This document shows positions 1 to 8,767 of a DNA stretch of 64,000 nucleotides, one piece after another. The notes beneath the pieces were generated by a model that was not told the DNA's origin, ran no database searches, and saw only the letters and a list, made by a program, of their open reading frames with translations. The translations under genes and the position numbers were made by a program. The stretch covers positions 189,405-253,404 of the forward strand of contig NZ_CAKMMW010000008.1 of the NCBI RefSeq assembly GCF_927798215.1, written 5' to 3'. Positions within the stretch are counted from its first letter, which is position 1; the number at the start of each line of letters is the position of its first letter. The DNA is from Paenibacillus_E allorhizoplanae (GTDB lineage: Bacteria > Bacillota > Bacilli > Paenibacillales > NBRC-103111).

Positions 1-1
1 A

Positions 2-226
2 GATGAGTCCGGTGCCGAGAAACTTCCCTTTGTCAAAGGGCGCGCCATATATCAGACTGATCGCAAGTATATCGTTCAGACCCCATTCATCGAGAATCAG
101 TTCATAGATCGCATCATAAGGCCCTATATCACGATTAAAGCACGAAAGGAGGAGTACTATGAGGCAGGTACAGCAAAACAAACTCCTGAGGGAAGAAGCC
201 ATACTCTCATCATTGAAGAAGCTTGA
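2..226 (+). CDS. C-terminal end of FtsK/SpoIIIE-like conjugation ATPase (partial)
   Basis: An open frame enters from the left edge and ends at a TGA at 224-226, giving the last 74 residues of a protein. The piece reads G-R-A-I-Y-Q followed by a strand ending in V-Q-T-P-F-I, which resembles the end of the ATPase domain of FtsK/SpoIIIE-like coupling proteins of Gram-positive integrative conjugative elements, where a similar GRG-xx-VQ-P-Y-I strand closes the domain. Its end overlaps the next gene by 68 bases in another frame. The next gene is a replication-relaxation protein, which often sits beside such ATPases. The catalytic part lies outside the window, so the family call is an inference from the tail and the neighbours. 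Confidence 0.5.
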   Translation, partial: DESGAEKLPFVKGRAIYQTDRKYIVQTPFIENQFIDRIIRPYITIKARKEEYYEAGTAKQTPEGRSHTLIIEEA

Positions 227-767
227 TTATTTAAGTCGTGGGCAAATACAGCGGCTTCATGATCTTGGTGGAGATAGAAACGCTCGCCGAGTTTTAAATA
301 ATATGAGTGAGTTTATAGCGAGTTTTCGTGGAGATACAGGTGAAAGCAACTTCTACTTAAACAAAACAGGCAGGGAACGTGTCGGATCCGATGTTGTCCG
401 TCAAAAATCAACACAGGTTAACCATTATCTGATGAGGAACGATTACTATATCCGATTCAAACCGGATGATTGGAAAAACGAAATGAAACTGAGCGTAAAA
501 GACGTCGTTACGGTTATACCTGATTCTTACTTTCTACTCCAATTGAGGCGACATTTTTTAGAGGTAGATCACCTGCAGCACATGGTAAAGAATCGGGATA
601 AGATCGAGAAATACAAGAAATTAAAGTCCACCTCTGCCGTTCAAGATAAGCTGAAATACTTCCCTAAACTGGTATGGGTCACAATGACGGAAAACCGAAA
701 GAAACAATTACTCGATTGGTGTGAAGGCCTTGAAACGGTAGTATACACATGGGATGAAATCAAATAG
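159..767 (+). CDS. Replication-relaxation family protein
   Basis: A 202-residue soluble protein. The N-terminus (about residues 5-85) is a winged-helix-like segment with the pattern L-x-x-L-D-Y-L-S-R-G-Q-I-Q-R-L and a following R-R-V-L-N-N-M, typical of the replication-relaxation family (PF13814) found on Firmicutes plasmids and conjugative elements. The C-terminal half ends in a strand T-V-V-Y-T-W-D. The ATG at 159 follows a perfect GAAAGGAGG ribosome site about 8 bases upstream, so the start is firm even though it lies inside the previous gene. Members are thought to act in plasmid or element DNA processing; the exact biochemical role is not shown here. Confidence 0.7.
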   Translation: MRQVQQNKLLREEAILSSLKKLDYLSRGQIQRLHDLGGDRNARRVLNNMSEFIASFRGDTGESNFYLNKTGRERVGSDVVRQKSTQVNHYLMRNDYYIRFKPDDWKNEMKLSVKDVVTVIPDSYFLLQLRRHFLEVDHLQHMVKNRDKIEKYKKLKSTSAVQDKLKYFPKLVWVTMTENRKKQLLDWCEGLETVVYTWDEIK

Positions 768-778
768 GAGGAATTCAA

Positions 779-1300
779 ATGCAAATTACTGTCGGAGCGA
801 AGTGTTGGGATGGCTCGCGGAGCAAATCGTTATCTAACCTTATAAAAGTCGAAGGCCTCACACTACATTTAGTGGAACGCGTAACATTTAAAGACAGATT
901 ACGGCGACTCAATGATCCCAAGCTTAAAGCACTTCTTGGTTACGCGGTACCTATAGCATTCTTAATAAACGGTCTACCCCCATTCGGAATTACGCGAGCA
1001 TTTGCTCAAACCGTCACAACTGCTGCTCCTTTCGTTTCCGAAACAGTTCCAGCTATGGCTGTTATGTCCGATGCGTTTAAGGGGAAAATTCTTCACGCGT
1101 TCGATCCACTCATTAACCTCATTCAATCGTTATCTTATCCAATCGCTGGTGTCATGATCGCCGGTGGCTGTTTGTTTATTATGGTCGGGAACCGAGAGAA
1201 AGGTATGCAGATGCTACAAAATGCAGCTATTGGGTATATTTTAGTTCAATTATCTCCAATGATTCTGGAATTATTGGTTGGCATTGGCGGACACATTTAA
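779..1300 (+). CDS. Small membrane protein of conjugation module (VirB2/PrgF-like?)
   Basis: A 173-residue protein with an AGGAGG ribosome site 8 bases before the ATG, 11 bases after the replication-relaxation gene, so probably the same operon. It has a hydrophobic segment near residues 55-78 ending in A-F-A-Q, which could be an internal signal or cleavage site, and two more membrane segments near 117-137 and 146-168 separated by a short basic turn (N-R-E-K-G). This two-helix hairpin after a processed leader is the layout of VirB2/TrbC-type pilin-like subunits in conjugation systems. The identity is inferred from layout and neighbours only; no diagnostic motif is visible. The conjugation module stops here, with no further transfer genes to the right. 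Confidence 0.55.
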   Translation: MQITVGAKCWDGSRSKSLSNLIKVEGLTLHLVERVTFKDRLRRLNDPKLKALLGYAVPIAFLINGLPPFGITRAFAQTVTTAAPFVSETVPAMAVMSDAFKGKILHAFDPLINLIQSLSYPIAGVMIAGGCLFIMVGNREKGMQMLQNAAIGYILVQLSPMILELLVGIGGHI

Positions 1301-1450
1301 TTAATGGCGAATGATATTTAAAACCTTTCCAACTACATGGGTTCATTGGGCGAATTGAGTGTGTGGATTTAGCCATCGATAAAGATAGTTAGCTCAATAG
1401 TATATATAATCATAATGAGTTTTAAAGAGCCCCCTACGAAACCCCAAAAA

Positions 1451-1478
1451 AACCTCGGCTTGCGTTACCGAGGTTTTT
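1451..1478. terminator. Bidirectional intrinsic terminator
   Basis: A perfect 8-bp inverted repeat, AACCTCGG at 1451-1458 and CCGAGGTT at 1468-1475, is flanked by A7 on the left and T5 on the right. It can end the conjugation-module transcript on the plus strand and the patatin-side transcript on the minus strand. Confidence 0.8.
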
Positions 1479-1518
1479 ACAACTGCGATTATTTAATTTG
1501 TTTCGAGATGGAGGCTGA

Positions 1519-1779
1519 CTATTCAGTACCATAATTTGCATCAATGGCGTTTGAAGCAATTTTGGTACCAGATGAACTAGATACAGTCACAACTTTCCCT
1601 GCAGCCAAATTGATCGGAGTCGCAAGAATCCCATAAACCGCGAATTCCTTGGAATTGGCCAAGTGATTGTTGGTTATTCCAGTGACAGTAAGTCTTCCAT
1701 ATCCGTATGTCCCGTTTACCGTTTCATTGGGCCTGAAATCGCGTGATAAGATCCCTTTTGTTCTTCTACCTCCCCACAC
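1519..1779 (-). CDS. Hypothetical short protein, possibly a fragment
   Basis: An open frame of 86 codons lying 13 bases after the patatin gene on the same strand. It starts at a GTG, but a GGGGAGG ribosome-like site falls inside the first codons and no start codon follows it at the right distance. The product is rich in Gly, Thr, Ser and Asn, with a V-T-V-S-S-S-S stretch near the end, like the edge of a secreted beta-rich protein. I do not recognise it. It may be the surviving C-terminus of a longer gene whose 5' part was lost. Confidence 0.3.
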   Translation of the reverse strand: MWGGRRTKGILSRDFRPNETVNGTYGYGRLTVTGITNNHLANSKEFAVYGILATPINLAAGKVVTVSSSSGTKIASNAIDANYGTE

Positions 1780-1792
1780 TTAAGTGACACGT

Positions 1793-2809
1793 CTATGTTT
1801 TTATAGGGAGTTTATATGATGCCAGATATGAACTTGTACTTTCCAAACCGGAATCAATTAACTCCTTTTTTTGCTTATCAGTTATATCGAAATTTATCGC
1901 AGATATTGTTCCTGAATCAACAAGGACTGTCCGATCAACATCCTCATTTAAATGACTATTGTTTTGTTGCATATCAAATATTGTACCGATTAGGTGTTTA
2001 GTAAATTCGTAAATGTTTCTAACAGGGAAGTGCTCTCCACTATGATTTCTTATAATATTAATTCCATTTTTCGAATCAATTCGAATCCCTAATGTTTCAA
2101 TATTAACAATAAGTGGATCTTCATGACTTTCAAGCTCTCCAAGAGCCCCATTCCCCTTTTTCCATAAAATTTCAGATTTATGTCCATGTTCTTTGTTTGT
2201 TAAAAATCTGTATCTGTCGAATAAACGTAAAGGATAGTTAAATAATAATCCTCCATCAACATATACTTGATCTTTATATTTTACGGATTCGAAGAATAGT
2301 GGTATGGACATCGAAATCCTGACTGCATCAGCTAACTTCATGTCGGCAGTTGTTTCATGCGAGAAAACTTCGCTGCAGTGAGTCCTAATATTAGTTCCGA
2401 TAATATAGATCTCTTTAAAATTATTGGTTACTCTTCTATTGAAAACATCTTGAAATGTAGAGTGAGGGCTTCCTGTTTTTTGTTCAACAATTTCCTCAAT
2501 CCATTTTTTGAACTTGTCCCCTTTGTGCCAACCGTAATTATCGATAAATCGAACGGTATCTAGGATTATTCCTGGATCGTCATCAGTAAAGGTTCTGAGA
2601 TCTAATTTGTGAAGTTCTTCATGAATTTCTTGTGAACTATAATTTAAACCAACTAATAATGCGACAATAGCCCCCGCTGAAGTCCCTGCAACTCTTATAA
2701 TATTAGGCAGTATTTTTTGTTGTTGCTCAAGTGCATCCATTACACCGACAAATGCAACGCCCTTCACTCCACCTCCTTCGAAAACCAAATTTTTAAAAGG
2801 ATATTCCAT
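1793..2809 (-). CDS. Patatin-like phospholipase
   Basis: A 338-residue patatin-family lipid acyl hydrolase. Visible motifs are the glycine-rich oxyanion loop G-G-G-V-K-G (residues 12-17), the nucleophile elbow G-T-S-A-G (42-46, Ser44) and the catalytic Asp in D-G-G (185-187), so the Ser-Asp dyad is intact. No signal peptide or membrane segment is seen, so a cytosolic enzyme acting on membrane lipids is expected. The ATG at 2809 is chosen because GGAGG sits 9 bases upstream; the longer frame puts its ATG codons on top of that site. Such enzymes serve as cell-killing effectors in some defence systems, but no cyclase or sensor partner is adjacent. Confidence 0.85.
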   Translation of the reverse strand: MEYPFKNLVFEGGGVKGVAFVGVMDALEQQQKILPNIIRVAGTSAGAIVALLVGLNYSSQEIHEELHKLDLRTFTDDDPGIILDTVRFIDNYGWHKGDKFKKWIEEIVEQKTGSPHSTFQDVFNRRVTNNFKEIYIIGTNIRTHCSEVFSHETTADMKLADAVRISMSIPLFFESVKYKDQVYVDGGLLFNYPLRLFDRYRFLTNKEHGHKSEILWKKGNGALGELESHEDPLIVNIETLGIRIDSKNGINIIRNHSGEHFPVRNIYEFTKHLIGTIFDMQQNNSHLNEDVDRTVLVDSGTISAINFDITDKQKKELIDSGLESTSSYLASYKLPIKT

Positions 2810-3170
2810 TTTCATCATCCTCCAAAGTAGCACTCGCCAATTATAGGTGAAATTAAGAGTTCTATAGCAGACTCATACGCTCGAATTTATATTGAATTTT
2901 CATTTTCAGTATTGTTCCTGGAAATTTTAAATTTATACAATTATTAGCAATAAATTGACTTGACATAAAATAACAAAGAAGTTCGAATATCGTTTAAAGC
3001 TAGGCGACTGCGACTTAAATTCATCAATACCAGCCCATAATGAGCCCTCTGCAGCTGCTACATAATCGGATGGAAACATATATAAAATATCCGTTAGAAA
3101 ATGAATAGAAAAAAACTCGACGCCAAAATATAAGGTGGAAAACTAAATAAGATTAAAGGTGGCCTTAATT
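2810..3170. other. Intergenic, possible minus-strand gene remnant
   Basis: This AT-rich gap separates the divergent patatin gene and the gene at 3171. On the minus strand an open frame from about 3100 down to a TAA at 2933-2935 has protein-like composition, including the run A-A-A-E-G-S-L-W-A-G-I-D-E-F, but has no start codon with a ribosome site. It may be the tail of a lost gene. No clear promoter pair was found. Confidence 0.3.
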
Positions 3171-3494
3171 ATGGCGGAGCATATTTTTGAATACGCGTGG
3201 AGCGTTAAAAAACCAAGTCCAGAGGACCATTCATGGTCGTACCAAAAAGCATGTGAGCATTGTCTAAAAGCAATCGAAGAACAATACGGAGTAGATTGGA
3301 GAATAAGTGACATCCGTTTTGAAGATCTCAATAGAGAAACGCACACTAGAGGTGCAACTCCAACGAAGCCAAAACAATGGAAATGCACACATAAGGTCAG
3401 AGCATATTTTAAGGCAGAACATCGTGGTCAAACAGATAGTATTGACAATCCCTATATTGATACCGCATTGACAGCAAATGTAGAGTTGGAGTAG
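3171..3494 (+). CDS. Hypothetical protein
   Basis: A 107-residue soluble protein of unknown function. The ATG at 3171 is preferred over a GTG four codons upstream because AAAGGTGG lies 8 bases before it and the GTG overlaps that site. It has two Cys-containing stretches (C-E-H-C near residue 31 and a K-C-T-H near 75) and is mostly polar, with no signal or membrane segment. It diverges from the patatin gene and is followed at once by a terminator, so it is probably a single-gene unit. Confidence 0.6.
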   Translation: MAEHIFEYAWSVKKPSPEDHSWSYQKACEHCLKAIEEQYGVDWRISDIRFEDLNRETHTRGATPTKPKQWKCTHKVRAYFKAEHRGQTDSIDNPYIDTALTANVELE

Positions 3495-3524
3495 AGATGC
3501 ACTGGCAATGCTTCAAAACTGTCC

Positions 3525-3561
3525 AGAGAGTGGATTGCCGCGGCACTACTCTCTATTTTTT
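3525..3561 (+). terminator. Intrinsic terminator
   Basis: AGAGAGT at 3525-3531 pairs with ACTCTCT at 3548-3554 and is followed by a T-rich run, placed 30 bases after the stop of the preceding gene. Confidence 0.6.
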
Positions 3562-3634
3562 AAGCTTGGGGTCATAAATAGGTTAAATATTAAGCATGCA
3601 ATGTTTATTTCTTAATGAGGTGAATTGTCAGGTT

Positions 3635-4798
3635 ATGGACTGGATAGCTATTGCAGCAAAAATTGTAGAGGCATATAACCAGCCGAAGAGCGCACAAAAA
3701 GATGAAGCAAATATCTTACAGATTATAAATCATATTACTTCGGAAATTAACAGAGTAATAGATCATTTGAAAAGTTTGAAAATGACTGAGTTTACCGGAC
3801 GAGTACAGGGCCTTCAAGATAAGTTAAGAGAGTATAAGCCTAAAAACGATGAACAAGGAATAAATAAAACCACCTTGATTTTATTGAAAGATTCATCCGG
3901 TGACTTATTAGGAGAAATCATATCTTATGCAGAAACTGGACAGGATACCGAACAAAATAAAGCACTCGCTGCTCTGATATTTACCACCTTATTTGCTAGA
4001 GCTTTTATATTAGCAGAATTCAAATATACTTTTGAAACGAATATGGATGATGATATCGTGAAAATGATACAAGATAAAATGTCTATTTTTGACAAGCTGT
4101 TTGGGTTTCATTATCTACAGAAAATTGCTCCCATCAAAAAGCAACATGAAGAGAAAAATCTTCCTCGACCTAGCCTGGTAGTTGGCATTGGCCCTTGCGG
4201 TACTGCTACTCCGTACGATTTGGGGGGCAATTACCATCGAGAGTGCGATAAAGCCCCTGAGTTATACGATCAGATACAGTCAGATCAAGCTTCGATCAGC
4301 CTATACGGAGAATTCAAGAAACAGTGTATAAATGCCATACAACGAATCAATGGCATGAAGATCAACTTGAGCGAAAAAAAACCTGATTTCTTTTGTAACA
4401 ATCATAAATTCCTCCCAATTAATAACGGGCTTATTCAACCAGATATTAAATGGGTCCTCGGAAATGATAAAAATGGAACCAATAATAGTCCAAGCATCTT
4501 CTGGGATTTTGACAACATAGCTGCTGGAATGCAAGTAACATTTCAAGCAGTTACAAAGTCAGAAGGAGTAGTAAACAGATTATCGCAAATTGCCATATGG
4601 GAAATTGGCGAAAATGTGAATACTAATGTAAGCAGTGGCAAAGCACCTAGTAATACTGATTGGGCATCACCAATGATAAGCTATAAAAAAGTTGAAGAAC
4701 TATCAATTATACGTGCAGAGGTATACTGGTATGATCAGGAAGAAATTTTTCAGATTGTTGACAGTAAAGCTTCGTGGGTACAATCCTCATGGACTTAA
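3635..4798 (+). CDS. Hypothetical 387-residue protein
   Basis: I do not recognise this protein. The first 170 residues are mostly helical and amphipathic, with one hydrophobic stretch near residues 110-125 (A-A-L-I-F-T-T-L-F-A-R-A-F-I) that is not clearly a membrane span. Residues from about 190 on contain G-I-G-P-C-G-T-A-T-P and then a beta-rich C-terminal domain (about 260-387) rich in Trp, Asn and Ser. This helical-then-beta layout is seen in some pore-forming toxins, but there is no motif to support that call. ATG 3635 follows GAGGTGA by 11 bases; an in-frame ATG 13 codons upstream lacks a ribosome site. A strong hairpin follows the stop. Confidence 0.65.
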   Translation: MDWIAIAAKIVEAYNQPKSAQKDEANILQIINHITSEINRVIDHLKSLKMTEFTGRVQGLQDKLREYKPKNDEQGINKTTLILLKDSSGDLLGEIISYAETGQDTEQNKALAALIFTTLFARAFILAEFKYTFETNMDDDIVKMIQDKMSIFDKLFGFHYLQKIAPIKKQHEEKNLPRPSLVVGIGPCGTATPYDLGGNYHRECDKAPELYDQIQSDQASISLYGEFKKQCINAIQRINGMKINLSEKKPDFFCNNHKFLPINNGLIQPDIKWVLGNDKNGTNNSPSIFWDFDNIAAGMQVTFQAVTKSEGVVNRLSQIAIWEIGENVNTNVSSGKAPSNTDWASPMISYKKVEELSIIRAEVYWYDQEEIFQIVDSKASWVQSSWT

Positions 4799-4800
4799 AG

Positions 4801-4834
4801 GGCTAGACTAACCTTTAGCTAGTCTAGCCTATTA
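4801..4834 (+). terminator. Strong hairpin after hypothetical gene
   Basis: A perfect 10-bp inverted repeat (4801-4810 with 4820-4829, loop of 9) begins 2 bases after the stop codon. The following T-run is poor (TATT), so termination efficiency is uncertain. Confidence 0.55.
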
Positions 4835-5236
4835 GGAGCCTCGAACCAGCGTCGATCGATAACCCCCGGATTATTAACCGCCTAGTTAATCGCCATGCAT
4901 GGAACACCAAAAAAGGACATCGTCTATTCGACGAGTGTCCCTTTGCTTTGCATATAAGTTATCGCGCTGCCTAAGCGACTGCGACGGCGCGCTGTTGCCT
5001 TTCCGTCAATAACTTTTTAGCATACATCAACTACGTTTTTGTTCATTCACCCACGCACGATTTTGATCTTGCATCGTTATTGAAGCCATTTTCTTTTGAA
5101 TACTTGCAGCATTACTTGTAGCAATGGTTCGTCGGAGGGGAAACAGCTAGGGTCAACTTTGGAACCGACTTCCTTAAATAAAGGAAGAGGTATCCTTGAT
5201 GCTCCTCCTTTATTATAACAAGTACCGTTTGCCTCT
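4835..5236. other. Intergenic, no gene seen
   Basis: About 400 bases between convergent genes. An imperfect hairpin at about 4910-4944 (AAAGGACA with TGTCCCTTT, T-rich after) may be an old terminator. No open frame with a ribosome site was found. Confidence 0.5.
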
Positions 5237-7012
5237 TTAATGAATTGAAGGTTTTATGTCCTTTACTGGAAAGTAATTAACAGCTACATTGACCTTATTA
5301 ATCATTTGCTCTAGAGTTAGATCCCCGCTTGCATAAGACTTTACGTCAATAGTATCAAAAAGAAATTGAGCGGGAGCTTCTCGTGGCTTGTTATAAAAAG
5401 TAATCTTTATTACTGCGGCGTCTGTTTTACTTGTGACTTTAAACAATATGTCTAAACTTTGGGTATTGTCTCCGGTTAAAAAGTCAATGTTACTTTGTAA
5501 TACGAGATAAGGATCAGTGTAAGAAAAATACTGTTTTTCTCCACCAATAATAATTTTGTTATCCATTAACTGTTTTGTTATCGCATTAGTGACACTAGAA
5601 CTTTTTTCTTTTTCAATATTTGCTTTATCTTCAGCGTTATCAACAGCACCCGAGTTAGCTCCACCTTTAACGCCACTGGTAGATTGGGTAGAACCGCCGT
5701 TTTTGCGGCTTACATAATCTTGGTAAGTCCGCTTTTGTATACTAACCAACTGACTATGCTCATATATCTGGATAATGGCGCTTTTATCCGGTGATACGGT
5801 CACATTGACGCTAACAGTTTGCTGTTTGGACGTCTGAACCGTTTTATAGTTGATATTTTCGCCGGTTGCATCGCTCACTGTAATTTTAAATGTAGAATCT
5901 TTGCCGTCTATGATCGGAACAAGGGTCACCGGAACTGTCATTACCCCAGCGTCGTCGGGCATTCCCTTTGAAACGATTAGCTTAATCTCAGATCCTGGAG
6001 ATACTTCATTTTCGGCCCCATAAGGAAACTGGGTGATCACCTTATCCTTCTGGAAGTTGTAGCTCGATTCATAGCTGATATTCTCAGGGGCTAGTTTGAG
6101 CCTGTTGTCGCTGATCGCTTTTTTAGCATCCGTTAAAGAAAGGCCAATCAAATTCGGCATTTTGAACGTTTCCTTCCCTTTACTCACACTAAGTTGTACC
6201 GTCAATGTTGAAGGATATACTTGTTCGTCGACGCGTGGCAACTGTTGAATCACTGTGTCGACAGTCACTTCGTCGGAAAACTGCTGCTCAATTTGAATGT
6301 GTTTATCCGGATCGATCCCAAGTACTCTGAGCGTTTCCCTAGCATCTTTGATTTTTAAGCCAATTAGATTGGGCATCTTTTCCTTTGGCACGCTGACGGT
6401 AACTTTCATTGGAGAATCCGCAAACATAGCGTCCGGCGAAGAAGATGGTGGGTCTAATGCTTTTAAGGAATCAGCCACCATTGAAGGGCTTTTATTTCCA
6501 GTAGTTTGCGCTATATACCCAATAATGCCCAAACCAACCACGCAGGCAACGATCACCAACCAGATTTTTTGAGTTGATAAGGATGTAAATCGTCTCGAAG
6601 AGTTGGAGGTTCCAGCTGATGGGGTAAGAGATATAGCAGGTGTCGCCTTTTTGCCGTGGACCTGGTCCGAGACTTGAGCTTCTGGCGCCAGTGGTGCCAA
6701 CATAACCGGCATCTTTTTGCCAATTGCCAGAATCCAGGATTCCACTGCATTCTCCGCGAAGGTTTTCTCAATTGCTGCATCTGAGACCAATCGGTGAACA
6801 AACCGGTTATATTGTGCTAAATCTACAATTTCCTCACTAATGTTCAAAAGGTCCTGCACGACCTTTTCTTCTATGGCGGCCATAAGTACCTTTAGCTCTG
6901 TTCTCTTCCCGGGGCACAGATCCATCAGCATGGCATACAGCCGGCGTTTGTCGGAACAAACGGCGATTCCATGTTCATTTAATATCTGCTTTAGGATAAC
7001 GGTAGTTTCCAT
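5237..7012 (-). CDS. Membrane protein: helical N-domain, TM, two PASTA domains, Ig-like region
   Basis: A 591-residue single-pass membrane protein. Residues 5-98 form a helical cytoplasmic domain related to that of the next gene upstream (7324-8763). A membrane span lies at about 150-170, with basic residues before it, so the C-terminus should be outside. Two PASTA domains follow (about 213-278 and 284-350, each starting M-P-N-L-I-G-L), then an Ig-like segment (about 355-445) like the end of PrkC ectodomains, a Ser/Gly linker and a C-terminal beta domain. PASTA domains bind peptidoglycan muropeptides. There is no kinase domain. ATG 7012 is chosen with a GGGGG site 13 bases upstream; a frame start at 7063 has no ribosome site. 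Last gene of the kinase operon. Confidence 0.8.
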   Translation of the reverse strand: METTVILKQILNEHGIAVCSDKRRLYAMLMDLCPGKRTELKVLMAAIEEKVVQDLLNISEEIVDLAQYNRFVHRLVSDAAIEKTFAENAVESWILAIGKKMPVMLAPLAPEAQVSDQVHGKKATPAISLTPSAGTSNSSRRFTSLSTQKIWLVIVACVVGLGIIGYIAQTTGNKSPSMVADSLKALDPPSSSPDAMFADSPMKVTVSVPKEKMPNLIGLKIKDARETLRVLGIDPDKHIQIEQQFSDEVTVDTVIQQLPRVDEQVYPSTLTVQLSVSKGKETFKMPNLIGLSLTDAKKAISDNRLKLAPENISYESSYNFQKDKVITQFPYGAENEVSPGSEIKLIVSKGMPDDAGVMTVPVTLVPIIDGKDSTFKITVSDATGENINYKTVQTSKQQTVSVNVTVSPDKSAIIQIYEHSQLVSIQKRTYQDYVSRKNGGSTQSTSGVKGGANSGAVDNAEDKANIEKEKSSSVTNAITKQLMDNKIIIGGEKQYFSYTDPYLVLQSNIDFLTGDNTQSLDILFKVTSKTDAAVIKITFYNKPREAPAQFLFDTIDVKSYASGDLTLEQMINKVNVAVNYFPVKDIKPSIH

Positions 7013-7323
7013 TACTATGTTTCTTACCCCCTTGGGACATTTCATGGTCATAATGAGCGTCACTAAAATTATACTGCTAAATCTCTACTAGTTTCGTATA
7101 ACCTTTTTCCATGGCTTATCAAGTCCGGTTTGGTCTTCCCTCACCTACTAGACATCCACTTTTCTTTCAGGAAGGAATTTATATCAGCAATTGCTTTTCG
7201 TTTCCCCCCTAAAAACTACTTTGCACCGTTGTGAGCGGTATGAACTCTACAGAGCGTGGAAAGATTCAAATTTCCAGTTGAATTGGGAGTGGCTCATGCC
7301 TCAAGCAGCAATGATAACAAATT
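7013..7323. other. Gap inside the kinase operon
   Basis: About 310 bases between the ankyrin gene and the PASTA gene, the only large gap in an otherwise tight operon. I see no clear hairpin terminator and no convincing promoter pair, so whether the PASTA gene is co-transcribed is open. Confidence 0.4.
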
Positions 7324-8763
7324 TCAATTTTTGAGGTCTGACGGTACAGATCGTGTTGATTTAGCACCTGCCTCAAGTAGTACTTTTATTACTTCCTTAT
7401 TGTTATAGGATATTGCATTGTCTAGTGGATAATTGCCGTTCGATCTCCTGCTGTTCACATCAGCTCCGGCCTGTAGCAACACCTTCACGGTCCAACCAGT
7501 GCTAGCGACATAGATGGATGTTATTTCATCCTTCGTCTTTATGTTGACGTCTGCTCCGTACTTTAGCAGCAACTCCGCCGCCTGAGCTAAGCCCTTTGCT
7601 GAAGCATCCAACAAAATTGGCCATCCATACCAAACAACATAGTTGGGATCCGCCCCCCGCTTCAACAAATTCTCCATCTTTTGAATAGTCTCGGAGGAAA
7701 TAACACAGCAAGGAGAATTCTTGATTAGCAAGTAAAACTCTTCACTAAGGGCTTTACGGTCCTCCGGGTTCACCGTGACTGCAGTCGTTGGGACCGCAGT
7801 GGAGCTTTCGGATACTTGTGGTGAAGCCAGTGTAGAATCTGCTGTAGCTGATGAACGATCAGAAACTACTGGTTCTTTAGTGGGGGGGGCAGCTACCGTC
7901 GTATTAGAGGGGGCTACCGGTTCTTTTATCAGAGTACTGGCTACCGCCGTAATAGGTGTCGGTGAAACAGGAACTCCCCCGGACGGTGGCTGAGAAGCGG
8001 ATGGCTCGACCGTCACCTCTGCGTTGGTACGAGCAGTCTCTTGGGAAGATAACAACGAAGCCGTAGGATTTACCGTTACTCCGGAAGTGAGAGCGTGAAC
8101 CGCCTCAGCAGCAGGCGAAACCGTTGAGTCCGGAGTCGCGCCACTGATCAGTACGGAAGCTTCAGGCGTCTGTGACGGTCCGGCTACTAAAGCATTCTGT
8201 TGCAGAATTTGACCTGGGGATTGACCATCAATCGCAAATAAAATGAAGCTCAAAGCTCCAGTGAGCATTACGGTTACAGCCGTAATGGAAGCTACCCTTC
8301 GGTGCTTACGTATAAAACACTTGGCGCGATAGGCCTCCGCAGACAGCCATTTCGACAATGAGTGGCCGAACTCGCCCCCCCCTTTCCCTGCTAATGTAGG
8401 CGCCGTAGAGGTCGAAGGTCCCACCATCCGGCCTGATACAGCCCCTCCATCCAGCTTCTTCCCGCAAGCTTCGGTAAGCGCCCGAATCGTCCAGTCCGCA
8501 TAGTCTTGTGCGATTCCCATATCATCTTGCAACCGGCGAGATAGCTTTTTCTGCACAAGTGGCTGGAGAATCTCCCCCTGTTGGCAGTCAATTTCTAGAG
8601 CGATGCCCATCTGCACTGCCGTCGCGAGCAGATTGATTTCTCGTGACATGCCGCCAGAGTAATCGATCAGCAGCCCTTTTAGACGACGAGGTTCTTGAAA
8701 CAGCTGTACTCCGTGCTCCTGGCGCAAGTTGGCCAAAATCTGAATTAGATTGTTGTTTTTCAT
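7324..8763 (-). CDS. Membrane protein: helical N-domain, TM, Ser/Thr/Pro linker, ankyrin repeats
   Basis: A 479-residue protein. Residues 5-100 are the same kind of helical domain as in the PASTA protein (shared pattern: hydrophobic start, R-R-L-x-x-L-L-x-D, then alternating helices to A-W-x-x-A/L). A membrane span lies at about 157-177 after a basic stretch (I-R-K-H-R-R), so residues after 180 should be outside. A long linker (about 180-335) is very rich in Thr, Ser, Pro, Val and Ala. The C-terminal 120 residues hold three to four ankyrin repeats with G-A-D-P/V-N turns. It starts 4 bases after the kinase stop with a distant ribosome site, suggesting translational coupling. Ankyrin repeats bind proteins; the partner is unknown. 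Confidence 0.8.
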   Translation of the reverse strand: MKNNNLIQILANLRQEHGVQLFQEPRRLKGLLIDYSGGMSREINLLATAVQMGIALEIDCQQGEILQPLVQKKLSRRLQDDMGIAQDYADWTIRALTEACGKKLDGGAVSGRMVGPSTSTAPTLAGKGGGEFGHSLSKWLSAEAYRAKCFIRKHRRVASITAVTVMLTGALSFILFAIDGQSPGQILQQNALVAGPSQTPEASVLISGATPDSTVSPAAEAVHALTSGVTVNPTASLLSSQETARTNAEVTVEPSASQPPSGGVPVSPTPITAVASTLIKEPVAPSNTTVAAPPTKEPVVSDRSSATADSTLASPQVSESSTAVPTTAVTVNPEDRKALSEEFYLLIKNSPCCVISSETIQKMENLLKRGADPNYVVWYGWPILLDASAKGLAQAAELLLKYGADVNIKTKDEITSIYVASTGWTVKVLLQAGADVNSRRSNGNYPLDNAISYNNKEVIKVLLEAGAKSTRSVPSDLKN

Positions 8764-8767
8764 CGGT

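Noticed and set aside
1793..4798. Patatin as effector of a cyclic-nucleotide (CBASS-type) defence system
   Set aside because: No nucleotidyltransferase, or other CBASS gene, is present in the neighbourhood.
4836..4895. Segment resembling a decayed tRNA (TCGAACC and a loop-like AACCGCCTAGTT)
   Set aside because: No acceptor stem or full cloverleaf could be formed, and spacing of the arms is wrong.
3001..4985. GCGACTGCGAC occurring near 3003 and near 4975 as possible attachment repeats
   Set aside because: Only 11 bases match, the flanks differ, and neither copy is near a tRNA or integrase.
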